Shown here: positions 18,306 through 27,288 of the stretch, piece by piece
Position numbering within the stretch: position 1 is the first letter of the stretch
Layout of the letters: each line of letters begins with the position of its first letter
Assembly (NCBI GenBank): GCA_000597885.1
Contig: CP004371.1
Span: 4,555,001 to 4,619,000 of the forward strand
Reading direction: 5' to 3'
Length of the DNA stretch: 64,000 bases
DNA from: Flammeovirgaceae bacterium 311
GTDB taxonomy: Bacteria; Bacteroidota; Bacteroidia; Cytophagales; Cyclobacteriaceae
The notes under the pieces: model-generated
Databases searched by the model: none
The model's input: the letters and a program-made list of their open reading frames with translations, nothing else
Told to the model about the DNA's origin: nothing
Made by a program: the position numbers and the translations under genes

Positions 18306-18648
18306 TGTTAAGGTAAGGCTCAGGACAAAATAGATACAGAATAGAACCAGTTCCTGCTCCGTTTGTTAAGCCGGGCACAAGGATGGGTGAGATCAGGTTC
18401 AGCTGTCAATAAGGCTGGTGAGACCCTGAAATTCAGGTGTAATAAAAATGTAAGGTTTAGCTTAAATTCCACACTTTTTAGATGAATATCTCTACATCTG
18501 TGGAGCTATTCCTCAACCAATTAATTTAGCTGAAAGGCTTAAAAAGTGCGATTTTGAGCAATAAACGGGGTTTTAGAAGGTGTTATTTCTTTTGGCACGG
18601 TCTTTTCCTATAACCTTGGTACAATACATATTAAAATTGACAAATTAC
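18306..18648. other. divergent intergenic region (343 bases)
   Basis: This region separates the GH15 gene (-) from the small exported protein gene (+). The right part holds the sigma-54-like promoter at 18593-18607. Otherwise it is A/T-rich, with no further motif recognised. Confidence 0.5.
18593..18607 (+). promoter_or_regulatory. sigma-54-like promoter
   Basis: TGGCAC (18593-18598), five bases, then TTTC (18604-18607) matches the TGGCAC-N5-TTGC consensus except for one base in the -12 element. The G after TGGCAC also fits the extended consensus. The predicted transcript starts near 18619, about 30 bases before the ATG at 18649. A sigma-54 response regulator is the next gene downstream (19416). 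Confidence 0.55.
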
Positions 18649-19221
18649 ATGAAAAAGACCTTATTAACTTTCGTAGCAGTAGCATTTGGATCATGTGTAG
18701 CCTTTGCTCAGACTACCCCGGTTGAAGGAGAACAAACCAATACAGATACTGAGCAATCCATCACTATAGACAGAATGTCTGACAGCCCTGAAAATGCAGA
18801 GGCAGGACGTCGGGTTATCAACATTGAGGAGCTGCCTGAGTCAGTGCAGCGCTCATTAAAATCTGGTGAGTTCAAAGACTGGCAGGTTGTTGCCGTAACA
18901 GAACTTCAGGCTAACGCAAATAGCCAGAAACAAAATCTGTCTAATGTAGAAGGTGAATCAGCAGATCAGGCTGGTACTGAAAATGCAGCAGTGCATTACG
19001 AAGTAGAGCTGGTATCGGCAGACATGCAGGATGAAATCCAGGATTCGCAGGAACAAACAGAGGAAATTGCAGAAGATGCTGCTGAAGAAGGTGTAGTAGC
19101 TGAAGAGACCATGGTAGCTGTTAAAGTGCCAGGTGTTGTACTTCGCTACGACCAGGACGGTAAGCTTCTTTCTCGCGTAGATCGTACTACTGAGAATACA
19201 CCTGCAGGAAACGAAGAGTAA
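18649..19221 (+). CDS. exported acidic protein with PepSY-like region
   Basis: This 190-residue protein starts with a clear signal peptide (MKKTLLTFVAVAFGS then CVAFAQ). The mature part is very acidic and rich in Glu, Gln and Asp. A PepSY-like pattern is visible: LPESVQRSLKSGEFKDWQVV in the first half, a YEVELV strand, an acidic insert, then VVLRYDQDGKLLSRV. PepSY-like proteins are small periplasmic proteins of uncertain role, often stress-linked. The upstream start at 18580 is rejected because the sigma-54-like promoter lies after it. A strong terminator follows at 19336-19360. Confidence 0.7.
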   Translation: MKKTLLTFVAVAFGSCVAFAQTTPVEGEQTNTDTEQSITIDRMSDSPENAEAGRRVINIEELPESVQRSLKSGEFKDWQVVAVTELQANANSQKQNLSNVEGESADQAGTENAAVHYEVELVSADMQDEIQDSQEQTEEIAEDAAEEGVVAEETMVAVKVPGVVLRYDQDGKLLSRVDRTTENTPAGNEE

Positions 19222-19335
19222 GTTAACAATTCTTTAGATTCTGAACACAGATCGCTCAATGTCAGCGCCTGAGGACCCCATAACCTATTTTTTCAGGTAA
19301 CGGTATTTTTTCAACTTTTGATTATGACCAAGAAT

Positions 19336-19368
19336 GCGGAGTGCAGCAGTAGCACTCCGCTTTTTTTT
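19336..19368 (+). terminator. intrinsic terminator
   Basis: GCGGAGTGC (19336-19344) and GCACTCCGC (19352-19360) form a perfect 9-bp stem with a 7-base loop, followed by eight T. It ends the exported-protein transcript, so the response regulator at 19416 needs its own promoter. Confidence 0.92.
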
Positions 19369-19415
19369 GTACGGCATAATTTGTACCTTAACCCTGTTTA
19401 GCCTTTTTTTATAGA

Positions 19416-20774
19416 ATGAACCACGTTCTGGTAGTAGATGATGATCCGATGTTCCGCCTTATGCTGCGGACTTTTTTAAATAAAAACCAGTTTACCGTAA
19501 CAGAAGCAGCTACTGGTAAAGAGGGAATGAAGCAGGTGCGCGAAGGTTCCTTCGATATCGTACTTACTGACCTGCGGCTTCCTGATCATGATGGAATAGA
19601 CTTGCTGCAGGAATCCAGAAACCTGCATCCTCAGACACCGGTTATTTTAATGACCAGCTTTGGAGATATCAAGACTGCTGTCAGGGCCATGAAGCTGGGT
19701 GCATATGAGTATGTTACCAAGCCGGTTAATCCTGATGAAATACTCATGACCATACAGGCTGCCCTGAAAAGAGCTCAGGATAATGGTGCAGCTGCTGATG
19801 AGCTTGAGTTTGTGCAGGGGCAGTCTGAAGCAGCGGAGCAGATCCGCGAATTTATTGAACTGGTGGGCCCAACCCGTATGTCGGTGCTTATACAGGGAGA
19901 AAGCGGTACTGGCAAAGAATACATTGCTAAAATGATCCACATGAACAGCAAGCGTAGCCAGCGTCCGTTTGTAGCCGTAGATTGTGGCACTCTTACCAAA
20001 GACCTTGCTGCCAGTGAGCTGTTTGGCCACCTGAAGGGTTCCTTTACCGGCGCCTATGCCGATAAAAAGGGGCAATTTCAGGAGGCGCATACCGGCACCC
20101 TTTTTCTTGATGAGGTAGGTAATTTACCTTATGAGGTGCAGGTAAAACTATTACGTGCCCTGCAGGAACGTAAGGTTCGGCAGCTGGGAAGTAATACCGA
20201 TCATGAGGTAGATGTTCGTATTGTAGCGGCCACCAATGAAAACCTGCTCCAGGCAGTGGAAGAAGGCCGTTTCAGGGAAGACCTTTACCATAGGCTTAAT
20301 GAATTTGGAATTTCTGCTCCGGCTTTACGTGAGCGCGCACCCGATATTGAATTGTTTGCAAGGCATTTCCTTAAAAATGCAAATCAGGAGCTGGAAAAAG
20401 AAGTAAGTGGCTTTGACCGTGAAGTGCTCGATATCTTTAAAAACTATAGCTGGCCCGGCAACCTGAGGGAGCTGAAAAATACAGTGAAAAGAGCAGTACT
20501 GCTTACCCGCAGCACCACGATCAGCCAGGAGCAGCTGCCCGAAGAGCTTATTTTACAGGCACAGGCAGCAGAAGCAGAGCCATCTGTACAGCCCGCTGTA
20601 AGCGGAGGCAGCAGCACAGTAGACCTGAAGGCCATAGCCGAACATAACGAACGGGAGATGATCCGGAAGGCACTGCAGCAGGCTAATTTTAATAAATCGA
20701 AAGCTGCACGCCTGCTGAACATCGATCGTAAAACCCTTTACAATAAGCTAAAGCTCTATAACATGGAAGTTTAG
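19416..20774 (+). CDS. sigma-54-dependent response regulator (NtrC family)
   Basis: This 452-residue regulator has a receiver domain (1-120, phosphoacceptor D52 in LTDLRLPDHDG), a central AAA+ domain (about 140-375) with Walker A GESGTGKEY, the GSFTGA sigma-54 contact loop and Walker B TLFLDEVGN, and a Fis-type helix-turn-helix at the C-terminus (NKSKAARLLNIDRKTLYNKL). It opens sigma-54 promoters when phosphorylated. A likely local target is the sigma-54-like promoter at 18593. Its likely partner kinase is the hybrid kinase encoded convergently at 20919-23519; that pairing is inferred from position. Confidence 0.94.
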   Translation: MNHVLVVDDDPMFRLMLRTFLNKNQFTVTEAATGKEGMKQVREGSFDIVLTDLRLPDHDGIDLLQESRNLHPQTPVILMTSFGDIKTAVRAMKLGAYEYVTKPVNPDEILMTIQAALKRAQDNGAAADELEFVQGQSEAAEQIREFIELVGPTRMSVLIQGESGTGKEYIAKMIHMNSKRSQRPFVAVDCGTLTKDLAASELFGHLKGSFTGAYADKKGQFQEAHTGTLFLDEVGNLPYEVQVKLLRALQERKVRQLGSNTDHEVDVRIVAATNENLLQAVEEGRFREDLYHRLNEFGISAPALRERAPDIELFARHFLKNANQELEKEVSGFDREVLDIFKNYSWPGNLRELKNTVKRAVLLTRSTTISQEQLPEELILQAQAAEAEPSVQPAVSGGSSTVDLKAIAEHNEREMIRKALQQANFNKSKAARLLNIDRKTLYNKLKLYNMEV

Positions 20775-20788
20775 TTTAATAAAGAGCT

Positions 20789-20860
20789 ACTTATAAAATA
20801 GAACAGCCAGGCTAATGCAGCCTGGCTGTTCTATTTTACTGGTTGTTCTATTTTATAAGT
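20789..20860. terminator. bidirectional terminator with duplicated 3' arm
   Basis: AAAATAGAACAGCCAGGCT (20795-20813) pairs perfectly with 20819-20837, a 19-bp stem with a 5-base loop. A second copy of the arm, TGTTCTATTTTATAAGT (20844-20860), can pair with ACTTATAAAATAGAACA (20789-20805) instead. The structure sits between the convergent response regulator and hybrid kinase genes. Confidence 0.85.
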
Positions 20861-20918
20861 ATAGCCGCTCACTCGTTAAAAGCGCAGGGAGTTTGTTCCA
20901 GTGCTCGCAGCCCAACCC

Positions 20919-23519
20919 TTAGCCGGCTGCACCGGCCGGCTCCTGTAGCTCAGCTTGTACAAAGGATATAATCTTTTCAGCTTCCAGCCTGAATGCAGCT
21001 ACCCAGCCGGTACGTATTTCTGCAGAGGCCTCTTCCAGCTCCATACGTCGCAGTAACTTGGCAGCCTTTTCAGCTTTGAACTGTTTAACAGAAGGGAACA
21101 TTTTATGGGCCAGCTCTTTCAGCTGTTTCCAGTCTTCCTGCTGGCAGTACTGTTCCATGAGCGCCAGGTATTCCTTTGTATTATCCACAAATGTGGAAAG
21201 CATTAGCTTGAGCGCCTCTGGATCGCCACCGGAGTATTTCTGATACATTTCCAGGCTATACTCACTTTGCAGCGAAGCCGGTGTTGCTGCCGTTGCTTTT
21301 TTAGCTGACTCTGTTGCGGAATTAACTGCCTTTGCTGCAGGTGTGGATTTTACATCTTTCCATACAGTAGCCAGTAACTGCAATAGCTCGCTCTCCTGGA
21401 AAGGCTTGAGTAAGTAAGCCGTCATGCCCAGCTCCAGGTAACGGTCCAGGTCTGACTTCATGGCATTTGCAGTAACTGCTACTACAGGTATCTGGCTGTT
21501 TATACCGGTTAACTGCCGTACTTTTTCCAGCAACTGCAGGCCGCTCATGCCCGGCATGTTCATATCGGTGAGTACCAGGTCGTAATTATTGGTCCCCAGC
21601 TTGTTAAGGGCTTCCTGGCCACTACTTGCCACTTCGGTAGGGATATGCCACTTCTGCAAAATGGTTTTCAGCAGGAGCACGTTCAGTGGGTCGTCATCAA
21701 CCACTAATACCTGCAGGCTATGCCATGAAGCAGGAATCAGCTCCGGCTTACTAATGATAGAAACCTGTTCTACAGGCCTGCCTTTAGGATAAGGAATTGT
21801 GATGTAAAACACAGTGCCCCTGCCTTCGCGGCTTCGCACACTTATTTCGCCACCCTGCAGGTCTATCAGTTTTTTTGTAATGGCCAGTCCAAGGCCGCTG
21901 CCGCCATAACGGCGGGTAATGGAAGGGTCGGCCTGAGTAAAACTTTCAAAAATCTGTTTGATTTTTTCGGCTGCTATACCAATACCAGAATCAGAAACGG
22001 TGATATCTACCAGGTATTTGCCAAACCCGTTATCACGCACACGGCATTTTAATTTTACTGCACCACTATCGGTAAACTTCACGGCATTGCCCAGTAAATT
22101 ATACAGGATCTGCTGAAGCCTGAACGGATCACCCTTCAGGTAAGCCGGTGCCAGCGGCAGGTCTGGTTTGAATACCAGTCCTTTTTCGGTTGCTCTGCCT
22201 TCAATGAGTTCAGTTGTCTGGTGCAACAGCTGTAGGAGGTCAAAATCGAGCTTTTCAAACCTGATCTGGCCTGCCTCAATTTTGCTCATATCCAAAATGT
22301 CGTTAACCGTAGCCAGCAGAAAATCAGAGGAGAAACGAATAGCCTCTACCTGCTTGCGCTGCTGGGGGGGGAGTGTTTGCTGCCGGAGCTGCTCCGAAAA
22401 GCCAACAATAGCGTTAAGCGGTGTTCTGATTTCATGGCTCATATTAGCCAGAAACTGCTCTTTTACCTGGCGTAGCTGCTCTTCTTTGTAACGGGCTTTT
22501 TCCAGCTGTGCCTTCAGGAAGTTGGCGCGGCTAATATCGCGGATTACAAGGGTAACAAACACAAAGCTGGTAAGCAGGCCTGTACAGCTAATCAGGAATA
22601 TGATAAGGGAGGCTTCATCTACCATTACCTGTGCCTTTCGGATACGGTTGTTGGAGATAGCTGTTTCTTCCTGATCCATCAGGTGAATAATTCTCCTGAT
22701 CTGCTCCATTACCACCTGATCGAAGGCCAGTAGCTGTAGTTCCTGCTGGCTAAGCTGCCTGCGGTTGCTGGTTTCTTCTCTTTGTATTTCGCGCAGTACC
22801 TTGCGCATTCCGCTAATGAGCGAGTCGGCCACTGGCTTTGCCAGCACAATGGTATCTACGCTTACTTCTTTGGTGGTAGTAACAAGGCTGCTGTCGCCCA
22901 TGGTCACCACAGGAGTTCTTTTATCCCGGGCAAATATTTTATTGAGTATACCCTTTTTTTCCACCTTCTCCATGCGCACTATTGGGGGTGGTGGCAAATC
23001 ACGTTTTACTTCCCGCTCTATTTTTTTCAGGGTGGTGTTTACTGATACCGGATCTTTGGCCTGATCATTCAGGCGCTTTAATGCCTTATCAGTAAAAACC
23101 GGCCTGTCGAGCTGAGTTTTTAAAACGGTAAAAGAGTTTAAACCTTCTACTTTTTTATTGATAAGCGTGGTGAGGGTATCGAGCCTTCTTTGCCAGCGCT
23201 CATCCTGATTTGCTTTCTTAAGGGAATTTAGCTGCTTGTATACATCGGCAGTATTTTCTTCATAAGCCCTTAAATAAGCATTATCCTGGGTAAGGCTATA
23301 AGCGCGCAAGTGGCTTTCGGAGTCGGAAAGGCTGGTTAAAAGCTGGCTCAGGTGCACAGGCATGGCATTAGGCTTTGCCAGGGTTTCGGCAGAGCGTGAG
23401 ATTTGCCTGAAACTGGTAATGGCAAAATATAAAGCAACCACCAGACCAATGGTGAGCAGACCAAAGGCTAAAAACACTTTTACCTTGGTTGATTTTGTAA
23501 TGCTTCCGAATGTAGCCAA
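20919..23519 (-). CDS. membrane hybrid sensor histidine kinase (sensor-HisKA-HATPase-REC-HPt)
   Basis: This 866-residue kinase has TM1 at about 15-37, a mostly helical periplasmic sensor of roughly 260 residues resembling CHASE3 in its first half, TM2 near 305-325, HisKA with H362 (MSHEIRTPLNA), an HATPase domain with GNAVKF, DSGIGI and GGSGLGLAI, a receiver near 595-710 (LVVDDDPLN, VLTDMNMPGM), and a C-terminal HPt domain (ELAHKMFPSVKQF). The start codon is TTG at 23519; the next in-frame Met lies after TM1, so TTG is needed to keep the anchor. The kinase likely signals through the sigma-54 regulator at 19416. Confidence 0.9.
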   Translation of the reverse strand: MATFGSITKSTKVKVFLAFGLLTIGLVVALYFAITSFRQISRSAETLAKPNAMPVHLSQLLTSLSDSESHLRAYSLTQDNAYLRAYEENTADVYKQLNSLKKANQDERWQRRLDTLTTLINKKVEGLNSFTVLKTQLDRPVFTDKALKRLNDQAKDPVSVNTTLKKIEREVKRDLPPPPIVRMEKVEKKGILNKIFARDKRTPVVTMGDSSLVTTTKEVSVDTIVLAKPVADSLISGMRKVLREIQREETSNRRQLSQQELQLLAFDQVVMEQIRRIIHLMDQEETAISNNRIRKAQVMVDEASLIIFLISCTGLLTSFVFVTLVIRDISRANFLKAQLEKARYKEEQLRQVKEQFLANMSHEIRTPLNAIVGFSEQLRQQTLPPQQRKQVEAIRFSSDFLLATVNDILDMSKIEAGQIRFEKLDFDLLQLLHQTTELIEGRATEKGLVFKPDLPLAPAYLKGDPFRLQQILYNLLGNAVKFTDSGAVKLKCRVRDNGFGKYLVDITVSDSGIGIAAEKIKQIFESFTQADPSITRRYGGSGLGLAITKKLIDLQGGEISVRSREGRGTVFYITIPYPKGRPVEQVSIISKPELIPASWHSLQVLVVDDDPLNVLLLKTILQKWHIPTEVASSGQEALNKLGTNNYDLVLTDMNMPGMSGLQLLEKVRQLTGINSQIPVVAVTANAMKSDLDRYLELGMTAYLLKPFQESELLQLLATVWKDVKSTPAAKAVNSATESAKKATAATPASLQSEYSLEMYQKYSGGDPEALKLMLSTFVDNTKEYLALMEQYCQQEDWKQLKELAHKMFPSVKQFKAEKAAKLLRRMELEEASAEIRTGWVAAFRLEAEKIISFVQAELQEPAGAAG

Positions 23520-23675
23520 TAGATTTTCTTAATTTTCTTATCAACGAAAAGTTACAAAAAATCATTCACACAAAGGCGCTCTATTAGTATCTAATACAGA
23601 TTGTGCTGTCAGAAACACAATATAAGCCAGTAGGTAATCTATAAGGCAGAAGCTGTTAGCCGCTGCCTTACCAGA

Positions 23676-25190
23676 TTATTTTTTGTTGTACAGATTTTTT
23701 CCGGCTGCTTCATACTTATCTCCCCCTATCCAGAAAGGGGCCTTGGGTGAGCCGGCAATTTTTTCTGCTGCAAAAATATAAGAATGTATATAACGCGTTA
23801 CATAGCTGAAATTGATGCCTTCAGCTTCATCGGCGGGTTGGTGGTAGTATTGCATAAGTGCTGCATCGAAGGCGGTAATGCCCATGCTGTAGGTAGGCGA
23901 TGGAATGCCTGCTTTGGCAAAATGTACATTGTCTGAACGGTCGAAGAGATTCTGCTGCGGCACAGGATCCTGTATTGCCTGCAGCCCGAAAGCCTGCGCA
24001 GCTGCCTGCAAATCGGCTTCTGCTTCGGTACGCTCCAGGCCAATCACTGTAACTTTGGTGGTGTCGTTATAGCCTGCACCATCGATGTTCAGGTTAAATA
24101 TAATCTGGCTCAGGGGTACAGGAGTGTGCTCTGCAAACCAGCGGCTTCCCAAAAGCCCTTTTTCTTCTGCGGTCCAGGCTGCTATAATGATGGAACGTTT
24201 TGGCGGATGTTTGGAAAAATACTGTGCGGCCATCAGCAGCGCAGTAACGCCCACGGCATTGTCGCGGGCACCATTGTAGATGCTGTCGCCATTTACGGCA
24301 CGCCCTATGCCAACATGATCATAATGAGCAGAGAGTAGCACATATTCTTCCTTTAGCTGCGGATCGCTGCCTTCTACTACGGCCAGTATGTTGGAACTGT
24401 ACAGGGTTTGCTCTTCCTTCCCCGATATACTAAAAGTAACTTGTGGCTGCTTTTTATTCTTCAGGCTCTGCAGCAGGTTATTACTAAGATCGTTTACCCA
24501 GATAAGCGGAAAAGTAGAAGGAGGTGATGATGCATTACTGCTGGCCAGCTGAAATTTGCTACCCATCAGGTAGGGAGTAAGCTGTTTCCAGGATGTTTGC
24601 TGGTTTTGATAAATCTCTATAAGGCCCAGAGCGCCAAGCTCCTGCAGTCTTTTTTGCTTATCTGCACTTGCCGTTAGCTGTGCCTGTGGACTTGCACCTG
24701 CTTCTGTTCCGGCTTTTGCAATTACCCATTTTCCTTTTATCTGATTAGATTTAATTTCTGCTTCGGTGCCCCACTCCATGACCACTACCGTGCCCTGCAA
24801 TTTGCCATTCTGCCCCTGGCGGACTACAAATTCTTCATCTAAAGTAAAATCCTGGTCACCAATTTTTAAGCTGCCCTGCCGTGGGGGCTGAGATTGCTGA
24901 AAGGGTACGCGCTGCCGGTAACCTTCCATGTTGGGCAGGGTGTTCAGGTTCCAGGCCTGAAAGTATGTTGCCAGGTACTGTGCTGCAAGCTCAATTCCCC
25001 TGGTGCCAACATCTCGTCCTTCCAGTTCATCAGAGGCCAGAAAGCGAATATGCATCTCTACCTCTGGTTGTTCTATTTGATTTGAAATGCTGGCAGGAGT
25101 AGTTGTTGCCTGTGCATAGAGCTGCGTACCGCCGGATAGGAGTAAAAAAGCAGCCAGCAGGGGTAGGCGGAATATATAGGTTCTGATCAT
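23676..25190 (-). CDS. M28-family aminopeptidase, exported
   Basis: This 504-residue zinc peptidase has an N-terminal signal peptide (FLLLSGGTQLYAQA), a PA-type insert (about 110-250), and an M28 catalytic core with the metal ligands in SAHYDHVG, GARDNAVG, TAEEKGLLG and the closing HQPADE segment. It would remove N-terminal residues from peptides in the periplasm or outside the cell. It is a lone gene: the M2 peptidase upstream has its own terminator. Confidence 0.9.
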   Translation of the reverse strand: MIRTYIFRLPLLAAFLLLSGGTQLYAQATTTPASISNQIEQPEVEMHIRFLASDELEGRDVGTRGIELAAQYLATYFQAWNLNTLPNMEGYRQRVPFQQSQPPRQGSLKIGDQDFTLDEEFVVRQGQNGKLQGTVVVMEWGTEAEIKSNQIKGKWVIAKAGTEAGASPQAQLTASADKQKRLQELGALGLIEIYQNQQTSWKQLTPYLMGSKFQLASSNASSPPSTFPLIWVNDLSNNLLQSLKNKKQPQVTFSISGKEEQTLYSSNILAVVEGSDPQLKEEYVLLSAHYDHVGIGRAVNGDSIYNGARDNAVGVTALLMAAQYFSKHPPKRSIIIAAWTAEEKGLLGSRWFAEHTPVPLSQIIFNLNIDGAGYNDTTKVTVIGLERTEAEADLQAAAQAFGLQAIQDPVPQQNLFDRSDNVHFAKAGIPSPTYSMGITAFDAALMQYYHQPADEAEGINFSYVTRYIHSYIFAAEKIAGSPKAPFWIGGDKYEAAGKNLYNKK

Positions 25191-25280
25191 AACTAATTTT
25201 AGAGTTCTAAAGAGATGTAACGCTGAAAAAGCAGCTGTCTGGTACCAGAACAGCCATTAAATGTGGGTGTTGATGAAAAA

Positions 25281-25307
25281 AGCTGCCGGATCATGATTCC
25301 GGCAGCT
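25281..25307 (-). terminator. intrinsic terminator after the M2 peptidase
   Basis: AGCTGCCGGA (25281-25290) pairs with TCCGGCAGCT (25298-25307) around a 7-base loop. On the minus strand the stem is followed by TTTTTTCATC. It terminates the M2-family gene. Confidence 0.85.
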
Positions 25308-25335
25308 AATTACTCTTTACAGTGCAGTACCAGGT

Positions 25336-27159
25336 CTAGATTGTTTCGGGCAGTGTGTGGGTGCGGCCCTTGTTTACTTCTTTCAGGTACTCCATGAGTG
25401 GTTCAAAATAGCTGAGCATGGCTTTTGCGCTTAAGTCTTCGCCGGTTGTTTCCTTTAATAGCTCACGCCAGTCGCGGGTAGCGCCAGGGCGCAGCAGATC
25501 TTTCAAAAAGTCGCCAACTTCTTCTTTTCCATAGTAGTTGGTGCTGCGCGGGTCCTGGTTAAGAATGTTACGGGCTACATGGTCGTGCAGCTGGAACAGC
25601 AGTGCATAGCTGATGGCATAGTCGTAGTATTGGGCGGCATCGTTATTAATGTGGGTTTTAGAAGCGGCATCGGTATACTCTTCGCCGCGCACAGCGGGCG
25701 GCACCATACCCTGGTACTTTTCTGCCAGCTCCCACCAGCGCTTGTTGAGCTGGTCTGCAGGTAAATCATTTGCATACAGATCCAGCTCAAAATGTGTCAT
25801 TACCCCTGCAGAGAAGGGGATGAACACAATGTAGTTGAGGGCTTCTTTGAGCAGTGCCTGTGTTTCATTGGTTTTTGTGTTGGGGTCAATAAGCCCCAGC
25901 CCCGCAATAAAAGGCTTTTGCATGGCGGCAAGTCCCATCATGCTGCCAACAGCCTCATGAAAGGCGCGGTTAGCCCCACCACGCAGCAGCGGGGGTACAT
26001 CCTGGTTGGTGTAGCTGATGTAGTAGTAAATGTGCCCCAGTTCATGGTGGGTGGTTTCGTACCATTCTTCATTTGGTATTACACTCTGCAGGGCGCGCAC
26101 ATCTTCTTCAAGATCCATATGCCAGGCCGAGGCATGGTTGTTTTTTTTATAGGCTGCATCGGCAGGAGCGGGGTAAAGGCTGCTTTTTTCCCAGAAAGAC
26201 TGCGGCAGCGGCTGAAAGCCCAGGCTGATGTAGAAGCGTTCGGCCTGTTTTACCAGCCATTCAGGCCCTTTTTCCTCGAGTACAGGCGCCAGGTTTATGC
26301 CTTCTACCTCTACCATAGGGCTCCAGTCCTGCCCCCAGCGGTTTGGTAGCCAGTGGGCGGGCAGCATGCGGGGTACCTCCTGCACGCCATAGCGATTGGC
26401 CAGCTCGTAGCGGGCATAGGTGTGCAGCTCCCGGTACAGGGGCCAGATGTCGCGTATCAGCTGCTGGTTTAACGCAATCATTTCCTCGCTCGTCATGCCA
26501 TAGTCGCTCACCTGGTAGGCAAAGTAGTTATCATAGCCCAGCGCTTCTACAGTTTGGTTACGCAAGCGGCGCAGGTTCAGCAGACCTTCACGCAGGTTGG
26601 TGCCAACCTCTTTAGAGGCGGTCCAGGCATTCAGGCGGCTGTCCAGGTTCATGGTGCCCTTCAGGATGTTGTCGATGTCGTTGGTACTTACCGGCTGGTT
26701 ATCCACCTTAAAATCGTAGCCAAATAAGAGTTCGGTTTGCTGTGCCTCTGCTTTGATACGTTCATTTACCAGAGCCTCAACCGTAGCGGGGTTGTTGGCT
26801 GCATTGTACAGGATTGTTTGCAGCTGTTTTACCTGCAGCGGGCGCAGCAGTGCCTGCTGCTCCAGCAGTTCCCTTGCTTTTTCTATATTTTCGGTGCTGC
26901 CGGTAAAGCGGGCAAAAGCCTCGTTTGCCTGCTGTACATTCCAGGCGTTGGTGGTATCTCCCGGCACAATGCGGGTATTAGAGGCCCATTCGGCCTCGGC
27001 AGATCTGTAGTAAAGCTGTTTATATTCCCGGGTGTACTCGTCCAGGAATCGCTGTGCCTGCAACTGAACCTCACTCTCTGTTGTACTGGTTTCAGAAGGC
27101 GACTGGGAGCAGGCAAAGGAGCCGGCCGTCAGCGCGAGCAGTAGAAAAAATTTTTTCAT
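25336..27159 (-). CDS. M2-family (ACE-like) peptidyl-dipeptidase lipoprotein
   Basis: This 607-residue zinc metallopeptidase starts at MKKFFLLLALTAGSF with the lipobox cysteine right after (SFAC), so it is lipid-anchored in the envelope. The zinc motif is TTHHELGHIYYY, with the third ligand Glu in AFHEAVGSMM. Family members remove C-terminal dipeptides from oligopeptides. An upstream in-frame start at 27303 would add 48 residues before the signal and overlap the divergent amidoligase gene, so 27159 is preferred. Confidence 0.9.
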   Translation of the reverse strand: MKKFFLLLALTAGSFACSQSPSETSTTESEVQLQAQRFLDEYTREYKQLYYRSAEAEWASNTRIVPGDTTNAWNVQQANEAFARFTGSTENIEKARELLEQQALLRPLQVKQLQTILYNAANNPATVEALVNERIKAEAQQTELLFGYDFKVDNQPVSTNDIDNILKGTMNLDSRLNAWTASKEVGTNLREGLLNLRRLRNQTVEALGYDNYFAYQVSDYGMTSEEMIALNQQLIRDIWPLYRELHTYARYELANRYGVQEVPRMLPAHWLPNRWGQDWSPMVEVEGINLAPVLEEKGPEWLVKQAERFYISLGFQPLPQSFWEKSSLYPAPADAAYKKNNHASAWHMDLEEDVRALQSVIPNEEWYETTHHELGHIYYYISYTNQDVPPLLRGGANRAFHEAVGSMMGLAAMQKPFIAGLGLIDPNTKTNETQALLKEALNYIVFIPFSAGVMTHFELDLYANDLPADQLNKRWWELAEKYQGMVPPAVRGEEYTDAASKTHINNDAAQYYDYAISYALLFQLHDHVARNILNQDPRSTNYYGKEEVGDFLKDLLRPGATRDWRELLKETTGEDLSAKAMLSYFEPLMEYLKEVNKGRTHTLPETI

Positions 27160-27288
27160 AAGTAATGGGTAAATCCTAATATTGCTAATGTACAGAAAAC
27201 TACTTAAAGGTTTAACAGTTGCAACTCTTGAGAAGGGATGGCGTATTTTTAAGTACTTTCTGTTGGCAGAGGCGAATTTTTTAAAATT

